64,000 nucleotides of DNA from Terripilifer ovatus. GTDB taxonomy: Bacteria; Pseudomonadota; Alphaproteobacteria; Rhizobiales; Beijerinckiaceae. Shown here piece by piece: positions 58,317 through 64,000 of the stretch. The translations under genes were made by a program, and so were the position numbers. The DNA lies in contig JARHVB010000083.1 in assembly GCA_029222685.1 (NCBI GenBank), forward strand, positions 48,601 through 112,600, written 5' to 3'. Every line of letters begins with the position of its first letter. The first letter of the stretch is position 1. Under the pieces are notes generated by a model that ran no database searches, was not told the origin of the DNA, and was given only the letters and a program-made list of their open reading frames with translations.

Positions 58317-61084
58317 ACCCCGCTGCAGTCGAAAGCCGTATCGCGAAACTCTGGGACGATGCCCAGGCCTTCCGGGCGGGGCGCCCCGAACGCGTGGACG
58401 CGCCGCCTTATTCCATCGTCATTCCGCCGCCCAATGTCACCGGGTCGCTGCACATGGGCCATGCGTTCAACAACACGCTGCAGGACATTCTGGCGCGCTT
58501 CGAGCGGATGCGCGGCAAGGACGTGCTGTGGCAGCCGGGCACCGACCATGCGGGTATCGCCACGCAGATGGTGGTCGAGCGCCAGTTGGCGGAGCGCCAG
58601 CAGCCCGGCCGCCGCGAGATGGGGCGCGAGGCATTTCTCGCGCGCGTCTGGGAGTGGAAGGCTGAATCCGGCGGCACGATCGTCAACCAGTTGAAGCGTA
58701 TCGGCGCCTCCTGCGACTGGAGCCGCGAGCGCTTCACGATGGACGAGGGCCTGTCCAAGGCGGTGCTGAAGGTCTTCGTTGAACTGCACCGCCAGGGGCT
58801 CATCTACAAGGACAAGCGGCTGGTCAACTGGGACCCGCAATTGCTGACCGCGATTTCCGACATCGAGGTGCAGCAGATCGAGGTGAAGGGCCATCTCTGG
58901 TATTTCAATTATCCGCTGCAAGGCGAGATCTACGATCCGGAAAACGCCGATACGTTCATCACGGTCGCCACGACGCGGCCGGAAACCATGCTGGGCGATG
59001 TGGCCGTTGCCGTGCATCCGGAGAACGAGCGGCTGAAACATCTCATTGGCCGCAATGCGGTGCTGCCGCTGGTCGGGCGCATCATCCCGATCGTCGGCGA
59101 CGACTATGCCGATCCCGAGAAGGGCACGGGCGCGGTGAAGATCACCCCGGCTCACGACTTCAACGATTTCGAGGTCGGGCGGCGGCATAACCTGCTGCCG
59201 ATCAATATTCTCGACCAGGAGGCAAAGCTTCTCCTCCAGGGCAACGCCGATTTCCTCGAGGGCGCCGCTGCCGGCGCCGATCTCGATGCCGTGCTGGCGA
59301 TGGACGGCGCCGAGCGCTTTGCCGCACGCAAGCAGATCGTCGCGATGATGGAAGCGCGCAATCTCTGCCCAAAGATCGAGCCCAACGTTCACACCGTCCC
59401 CCATGGCGACCGCTCCGGCGTCGTCATCGAGCCCTGGCTCACCGATCAGTGGTATGTCGACGCCAAGACATTGGCGCAGCCCGCGCTTGCCGCCGTGCGC
59501 GACGGCCGCACCAGGTTCGTGCCGAAGAATTACGAGAAGACCTATTTCGACTGGCTGGAGAACATCCAGCCCTGGTGCATCTCACGACAATTGTGGTGGG
59601 GCCATCAGATCCCGGCCTGGTATTCGGCCTGGGGCGGCGTCTATGTGGAAGAGAGCGAGGAAGAGGCGGTCGCCGCCGCGCTCGCCGATGCGGTGACGCG
59701 CGAGGTCTATGACGATGTCGAGGCCGGTCGCATCGCCCAGGATCCCGACCAGTGGAAGCTGCTGCTCACCCGCGACGAAGACGTGCTCGACACCTGGTTC
59801 TCCTCAGCGCTGTGGCCGTTCTCCACCTTGGGCTGGCCGGAAGACAAGGATCCGGCGCTGAAGCGTTTCTATCCGACCAGCGTGCTTGTCACCGGCTTCG
59901 ACATCATCTTCTTCTGGGTTGCCCGGATGATGATGATGGGCCTGCACTTCATGGGCGAAATTCCTTTTCACGACATCTACATGCACGCCCTCGTCCGTGA
60001 CGAGAAGGGCGCCAAGATGTCGAAGTCGAAGGGCAATGTCATCGATCCGCTGAACCTGATCGACACCTATGGCGCCGATGCCCTGCGCTTCACCCTGGCG
60101 GCGATGGCGGTCCAGGGACGCGACATCAAACTGTCGACCCAGAGAGTCGAAGGCTATCGCAATTTCGCGACCAAGCTGTGGAACGCCTCGCGTTTCGCCG
60201 AGATGAATGGCTGCGTGCGCACGGCAGGCTTCGATCCGGCGGATGTTAAAGAAACGCTGAACAAGTGGATCGTCGGCGAGTTGGCGCAGGCATCGGCCGA
60301 GGTCACCGCTGCCATCGAAGCCTATAAGTTCAATGAGGCGGCGGCGGCGGCTTATCGCTTCGTCTGGAACATTTTCTGTGACTGGTACGTGGAGCTGAGC
60401 AAGCCCGTCCTGCAGGGCGATGAGGACGGTCCGGCGAAAGCCGAGACGCGCGCCACCACCGCGTTCCTGATCGACGAGATCGCCAAACTGCTGCATCCGT
60501 TCATGCCATTCATCACGGAGGAACTCTGGGCGATCAAGGGTGAGGACGGGCCGCAGCGCGAGAGCATTCTGGCGCTGGCGCCCTGGCCGGATTTTAGCGG
60601 GCTGGAAAACCCTGCGGCAGAAGCGGAACTTGGCTTCGTCGTCGACCTTATCTCGGAAATCAGATCCGTGCGTTCGGAGATGAACGTGCCTGCCGGCGCG
60701 CAGATGCCGCTCGTGCTTGTCGGCGTCGATGCGGACGTCCGCCGCAGGGCGGGCTTATGGGATGCGACGATCAAGCGGCTGGCGCGGGCCTCCGATATTT
60801 CCTTCGCCGACGTGGCGCCGCCGGAATCGGCGCAGATGATCGTGCGCGGCACCGTCGCGGCCTTGCCGCTCGCCGGCGTGGTCGACATCGCCGCCGAGAA
60901 GACACGGCTGATGAAGGAGATCGCCAAGGAGGAAGGCGAGGTCCGCAAGGTCGACGCCAAACTCAACAACGCCGATTTCGTCCGCCGTGCGCCTGAAGAG
61001 GTGGTCGAGGAAAATCGCGAGCGGCGTGAAGATGCGCTGTCGCGCATCGGCAAGCTGACGGCGGCGCTGGAGCGGCTGCAGTAG
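58298..61084 (+). CDS. valS: Valyl-tRNA synthetase
   Basis: A 928-residue class I aminoacyl-tRNA synthetase that charges tRNA-Val. Seen: the HIGH signature as HMGH (residues 52-55, in PPPNVTGSLHMGHAF), the editing (CP1) domain with TVATTRPETMLGDVAVAV and GTGAVKITPAHDFNDFEVG, WCISRQLWWGHQIP, the KMSKS motif in GAKMSKSKGNV, and a C-terminal coiled-coil arm ending IGKLTAALERLQ. Full length. Two consecutive ATG codons (58298, 58301) are possible starts, both inside the second unit of a tandem duplication. Confidence 0.98.
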   Translation: MMEKTFDPAAVESRIAKLWDDAQAFRAGRPERVDAPPYSIVIPPPNVTGSLHMGHAFNNTLQDILARFERMRGKDVLWQPGTDHAGIATQMVVERQLAERQQPGRREMGREAFLARVWEWKAESGGTIVNQLKRIGASCDWSRERFTMDEGLSKAVLKVFVELHRQGLIYKDKRLVNWDPQLLTAISDIEVQQIEVKGHLWYFNYPLQGEIYDPENADTFITVATTRPETMLGDVAVAVHPENERLKHLIGRNAVLPLVGRIIPIVGDDYADPEKGTGAVKITPAHDFNDFEVGRRHNLLPINILDQEAKLLLQGNADFLEGAAAGADLDAVLAMDGAERFAARKQIVAMMEARNLCPKIEPNVHTVPHGDRSGVVIEPWLTDQWYVDAKTLAQPALAAVRDGRTRFVPKNYEKTYFDWLENIQPWCISRQLWWGHQIPAWYSAWGGVYVEESEEEAVAAALADAVTREVYDDVEAGRIAQDPDQWKLLLTRDEDVLDTWFSSALWPFSTLGWPEDKDPALKRFYPTSVLVTGFDIIFFWVARMMMMGLHFMGEIPFHDIYMHALVRDEKGAKMSKSKGNVIDPLNLIDTYGADALRFTLAAMAVQGRDIKLSTQRVEGYRNFATKLWNASRFAEMNGCVRTAGFDPADVKETLNKWIVGELAQASAEVTAAIEAYKFNEAAAAAYRFVWNIFCDWYVELSKPVLQGDEDGPAKAETRATTAFLIDEIAKLLHPFMPFITEELWAIKGEDGPQRESILALAPWPDFSGLENPAAEAELGFVVDLISEIRSVRSEMNVPAGAQMPLVLVGVDADVRRRAGLWDATIKRLARASDISFADVAPPESAQMIVRGTVAALPLAGVVDIAAEKTRLMKEIAKEEGEVRKVDAKLNNADFVRRAPEEVVEENRERREDALSRIGKLTAALERLQ

Positions 61085-61160
61085 GCGGGTAAGCAAGCGG
61101 TCAAGTTGACTTTCCCGTTGCGGCCATCTCTGATGACCGCAACAGACGGGGGAGGAGACT

Positions 61161-62180
61161 ATGGGCGGACGCATTCGCTTGCTGGCTTGCGCGGCAATCG
61201 GCATGTGGGGAGGCGCGCCCGCGAAGGCCGATCCCGTTGCCGACTTCTACAAGAACCACCCCATAGAACTGTTGATCGGCGCCACGACGGGCAACGACTT
61301 CGACATGCGCGGCCGCATGCTGGCCCGTTACATGGGTCAGCACATTCCCGGCCATCCTAACATCATCGTGCGCAACATGCCGGGCGGGGGCGGCATCGTC
61401 GCCATGAATCACATGGCCACGCGGGCGGCCCGCGACGGCACGACGCTGCATATGATGTTCCCGAACATGGGACCGCTGCAGGCCACGGACGAGCCCGGTA
61501 TCGCCTTCGACGTGCGGCAATTCTATTTCATCGGCAATACAACAGACAGCCAGAACGTCATGAGCACCTGGCATACGAGCGGCGTGAAGACGATCGAGGA
61601 CGCCAAACATAAGGAAGTGGTGCTTGGCGCTACCCCTGGTAACACCGGCATCTATTACGCTCGGGCGCTCAACCAGATGATCGGCACCAAGTTCAAGCTG
61701 ATCTCCGGCTATCCGGGCGGCAACGAGATCAACCTTGCCATGGAGCGCGGCGAGATCGACGGCCGGGCATCGATCACCTATGCGTCCTGGAAGTCGACGA
61801 AGCCGCAATGGCTCGCCGATGGCCTGGTGGTCCATCTCGTACAGGTCGGCCATAAGCGCCATCCGGAGCTGCCGCAGCTGCCGCTACTGCACGAACTGGC
61901 GACCAACGCGGAAGACCGCCAGCTGCTGGAATTTCTCTCCGCCAGCGTCTCCATCGCGCGGGCGGTCGTGGCGACACCCGGTGTCCCGGCGGAACGCGTG
62001 TCTGCGCTGCGGCGCGCCTTTGACGCCACCATCTCGTCGCCTGAACTGCTGGCCGAGGCCTCCAGGCAGAATATGGACATCAGTCCGCTGACGGGCGAAG
62101 AGACGCAAGCCATTTCGGACGCGATCGTGAACTCGCCGCCGAAGGTGATCGAACGGGCCAAGGCCATCATGAATAATTGA
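61161..62180 (+). CDS. Bug/TctC-family solute receptor, second copy
   Basis: A 339-residue periplasmic receptor: signal peptide IRLLACAAIGMWGGAPAKA, then FYKNHPIELLIGATTGNDFD and IIVRNMPGGGGIVAMNHMAT, with GVPAERVSALRRAFDATISS near the end. The usual GFxPGGGxD loop reads GATTGNDFD, a departure that may change ligand choice. GGGGGAGGAG precedes the ATG. No TctA/B partner. It is a diverged paralogue of the receptor at 1021-2052 and stands alone after valS. Confidence 0.85.
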   Translation: MGGRIRLLACAAIGMWGGAPAKADPVADFYKNHPIELLIGATTGNDFDMRGRMLARYMGQHIPGHPNIIVRNMPGGGGIVAMNHMATRAARDGTTLHMMFPNMGPLQATDEPGIAFDVRQFYFIGNTTDSQNVMSTWHTSGVKTIEDAKHKEVVLGATPGNTGIYYARALNQMIGTKFKLISGYPGGNEINLAMERGEIDGRASITYASWKSTKPQWLADGLVVHLVQVGHKRHPELPQLPLLHELATNAEDRQLLEFLSASVSIARAVVATPGVPAERVSALRRAFDATISSPELLAEASRQNMDISPLTGEETQAISDAIVNSPPKVIERAKAIMNN

Positions 62181-62314
62181 AGGCCCGGCATCTGCAACGC
62201 AGCCGATGTCCGGCACGCGCTCGCCCGTAGCGGCATCGATTGCGGCCTGGCCGAACAGCACCATCATGGCATCGAGCCGGGCTCATATCCTTCCTTGTTC
62301 TGATCCGTTCTTAA

Positions 62315-62416
62315 CTAGAGCATTTTCGAGCGAAGTGGCTGCCGGTTCGCGTGAAGAAAATGCGTCAAAACAAAAACCTAGAGCTCGGTTCTGATTCCAT
62401 CAGAACCGAGCTCTAG
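62315..62416 (-). repeat. Rhizobial interspersed palindromic repeat, copy D
   Basis: Inverse-orientation copy of the element at 13012-13117: starts CTAGAGCATTTTCGAGCG, contains GGTTCGCGTGAAGAAAATGC and GTCAAAACAAAAACC, and ends with palindrome CTCGGTTCTGATTCC / facing arm and CTCTAG. 102 bases; it ends one base before the TetR stop codon. Confidence 0.85.
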
Positions 62417-62417
62417 G

Positions 62418-63068
62418 CTATCCGCCCGCGTAGTCGTTGCCACCGTGCGCGGCCATGAACATGGCGACGGCCGACCGGCAATAGGATTCGATTTCGTTGT
62501 CGTCCTCTGCTCTCGCCTGATCGAAGCGTGCGATCATCAGAAGATCGGAGCCTTTGAAAAGCGCGGCAAACAAGCGGGCGGACCGGAGAGGATCGGGCAC
62601 GTTCAGAAGCGCCTTCGCGTGCAACTGACGCAACAGGGTCTCGATCTGGGCGACGACATAGGCGGGGCCGGCTTCGAAATGGAGCTTGCTTAACGAGTTT
62701 TGACTCGTCTTGTCGGCCATGACCATGGCTTCGACACTGCGGACGTCTGATCTCAACAACGTGCGAAGCAGTAATGTTCCCACCGCCATGAGCTGATCTT
62801 CGACCGAACCGTAGACGCCTTCAAGAAGGGCCAGTGGTGCAAACAACTGATGGCAGCCGGCCGCCATGGCCGCGCTGAACAGCGCCTCCTTGTTCTCGAA
62901 GTGCCGATAGATGCTGAGCTTGGATATCTTCGCGCGCTGGGCGACCTTGTCCAATGTCGTCGCTTGAAAACCCAACTCCAAAAAGAGTTCGCGCGCGGCA
63001 TCGATGATCGTTTGGCCAAGCGCCTCGTTGGCGGGCCGGCCGCGCCGGACCTGGCTAATTTCGGTCAC
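62418..63068 (-). CDS. TetR/AcrR family transcriptional regulator
   Basis: A 216-residue TetR-family protein. Seen: RRGRPANEALGQTIIDAARE, LGFQATTLDKVAQRAKISKL and SIYRHFENKEALFSAAM, with a C-terminal TetR_C_7/AefR-like ligand domain. A GTG at 63068 with GGAAT upstream is the likely start; the open frame continues to 63989 antisense to the reductase and was not used. Divergent from the thioredoxin-reductase-like gene, which it probably regulates through the GATAC/GTATC sites between them. Repeat copy D ends next to its stop. Confidence 0.88.
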   Translation of the reverse strand: MTEISQVRRGRPANEALGQTIIDAARELFLELGFQATTLDKVAQRAKISKLSIYRHFENKEALFSAAMAAGCHQLFAPLALLEGVYGSVEDQLMAVGTLLLRTLLRSDVRSVEAMVMADKTSQNSLSKLHFEAGPAYVVAQIETLLRQLHAKALLNVPDPLRSARLFAALFKGSDLLMIARFDQARAEDDNEIESYCRSAVAMFMAAHGGNDYAGG

Positions 63069-63083
63069 GATAATTCCAGTCCT

Positions 63084-63125
63084 TGACAGTATCCTAATTC
63101 TTACATTACGATACCATGGAGTATC
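63084..63125 (+). promoter_or_regulatory. Promoter with candidate TetR sites
   Basis: TTGACA (63084-63089), 17 bases, TACGAT (63107-63112) directed at the reductase gene. GTATC at 63089-63093, and GATAC-catgga-GTATC at 63110-63125 form a dyad over the transcription start. Confidence 0.6.
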
Positions 63126-63179
63126 TAAAATTCGCAAGCGCATTCGTCGGACGATCGCCGACCTGAAACACGAGAGTCC

Positions 63180-64000
63180 ATGCAACGACGAACCCTGCTG
63201 AAGCTGGCCGCGACGCTTTCCGCCATCGGCATCGGCCGGGCCCAGGCCAGCCCATCCCCCTCCATCCACAACAAGGAGCCCATCACCATGGATGACGTCA
63301 TCATCATCGGCGGCAGCTTTGCCGGTCTCGCCGGCGCGCTGCAACTCGGCCGTGCCCGCCGCAAAGTCACCGTTCTCGATACTGGCCTGCAGCGCAATCG
63401 CTTCGCCGGCCGCTCGCACGGTGTGCTCGGCCACGATGACAAGCCACCATCGGCCATCCTGACCGAGGCGCGGCAGCAACTCGCGCGCTATCCTGCGATC
63501 AAAATGGTCAATGCCCGCGCCGACAACATCTCCGGTACCATCGACAATTTCTCCGTCCTCACTGGCGACGGCGAAATCCGAAGTGCGCGCCGCGTGATCC
63601 TGAGCTACGGCGTTGTTGACCAGATGCCTGATGTTTCGGGCTATGCTGAAAACTGGGGCACATCCGTCATCCCGTGCCCCTATTGCGACGGCTTTGAAGT
63701 CGCCGGCCAGCATTGGGGCCTTGTCTGGTCGGGTCCGCAGTCGATGAATCAGGTCAGGCTGTTTCACGATTGGACCGACAGGCTGACGGTCTTCGCCGAT
63801 GGTCACGACATCACGCCCGAAATCCGGGCCGATCTGGCGGGCCGCCGGGTACCTCTCGTTGATGGCCGGATCACCGAGATCGCCCGTCACGGGAGCCATG
63901 GTGCCACCATCAAGATCGATACCGGCCCCGATGTCGCAGTCGATATCCTGTTCGCGCATCCGCGTACCAAGCCGTCCGCAAGCTTGCATGACACACTGGG
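63180..64000 (+). CDS. Thioredoxin reductase-like NAD(P)/FAD-dependent oxidoreductase (partial, runs off window)
   Basis: At least 273 codons, no stop before the window end. Seen: the FAD-binding start VIIIGGSFAGLAGALQLGRA, RSHGVLGHD, and the redox-active pair CPYC in VIPCPYCDGFEVAGQH, as in thioredoxin reductase-like enzymes. Two starts are possible. The ATG at 63180 adds 36 residues resembling a twin-Arg signal (MQRRTLLKLAATLSAIGIG). The ATG at 63288 (MDDVIIIGG) has AAGGAG 10 bases upstream and gives the usual cytoplasmic form. Divergent from the TetR gene. Confidence 0.88.
   Translation, partial: MQRRTLLKLAATLSAIGIGRAQASPSPSIHNKEPITMDDVIIIGGSFAGLAGALQLGRARRKVTVLDTGLQRNRFAGRSHGVLGHDDKPPSAILTEARQQLARYPAIKMVNARADNISGTIDNFSVLTGDGEIRSARRVILSYGVVDQMPDVSGYAENWGTSVIPCPYCDGFEVAGQHWGLVWSGPQSMNQVRLFHDWTDRLTVFADGHDITPEIRADLAGRRVPLVDGRITEIARHGSHGATIKIDTGPDVAVDILFAHPRTKPSASLHDTL

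Noticed and set aside
56972..59404. 810-codon open frame on the minus strand
   Set aside because: Antisense to tolC end, popZ and the first part of valS; no protein-like motifs.
63069..63989. N-terminal extension of the TetR gene frame to 523 codons
   Set aside because: The extension is antisense to the reductase; the TetR HTH begins right after the GTG at 63068.

Overview
The window looks like a chromosomal segment of an alphaproteobacterium of the order Hyphomicrobiales (Rhizobiales). Evidence: a popZ gene (DUF2497) directly upstream of valS, a BTLCP-type transglutaminase-like protease, two orphan Bug/TctC-type solute receptors, and several copies of a ~100-bp interspersed palindromic repeat (CTAGAGCATTTTC... 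ending GCTCTAG) of the kind common in rhizobial genomes. Genus was not resolved; the order-level call is inference from gene content and repeats.

Layout. 1-13 kb: mixed metabolic and accessory genes (hydroxyacid dehydrogenase with a Bug receptor, PEP mutase/isocitrate lyase-like enzyme, truncated globin, HNH nuclease with a PUA-like front half, FAD monooxygenase with a DUF2306 membrane protein, LytTR regulator, TetR regulator plus MFS exporter behind a 16-bp perfect inverted-repeat operator, a Gly/Met-rich protein with SHOCT and DUF302 proteins, HxlR regulator divergent from an SDR). 13.7-14.1 kb: tRNA-Cys and tRNA-Asn.

14.07-25.18 kb: an integrated element of about 11.1 kb, bounded by a 17-bp direct repeat of the tRNA-Asn 3' end. 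It carries a tyrosine integrase broken by one inserted base, an AlpA-like HTH protein, a RecA-fold Rep ATPase with an iteron-like GGGAC/GTCCC array in its 3' end, TerS, GpA-type TerL, a lambda-type portal, a fused prohead protease-major capsid protein and a gpW-like connector. No tail, tape-measure, baseplate or lysis gene was seen. This is the gene set of a capsid-forming phage satellite (cf-PICI-like) rather than of a complete prophage, and is the most interesting object in the window. Two + strand genes of unknown function in its middle look like cargo.

25.2-35.5 kb: a decayed duplicate of the katG 3' end, a quinone-oxidoreductase-like MDR enzyme, a PhnA-domain protein, intact katG, two tandem paralogous small His/Arg-rich secreted proteins, a catabolic-looking operon (LLM flavin oxidoreductase, alpha/beta hydrolase, NCS1 permease) and an MFS exporter. 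35.6-43.6 kb: a guanidine-I (ykkC) riboswitch with an intrinsic terminator controlling an ABC importer (binding protein, permease, ATPase), two DUF1989 proteins (CgdA/CgdB-type carboxyguanidine deiminase subunits) and a urea/guanidine carboxylase. Together these would import guanidine, carboxylate it and deiminate it to allophanate; the allophanate hydrolase needed to finish is not in the window.

43.6-64 kb: ATP-dependent DNA ligase, SNase-like secreted protein, MFS/TetR pair, a Phd-PemK-like toxin-antitoxin pair, amidohydrolase, EcsC protein, small enzymes, BTLCP protease, protein-L-isoaspartate methyltransferase, TolC, PopZ, ValS (start codon inside a 20-bp tandem duplication), a second Bug receptor, and a TetR regulator divergent from a thioredoxin-reductase-like flavoprotein that runs off the window end.
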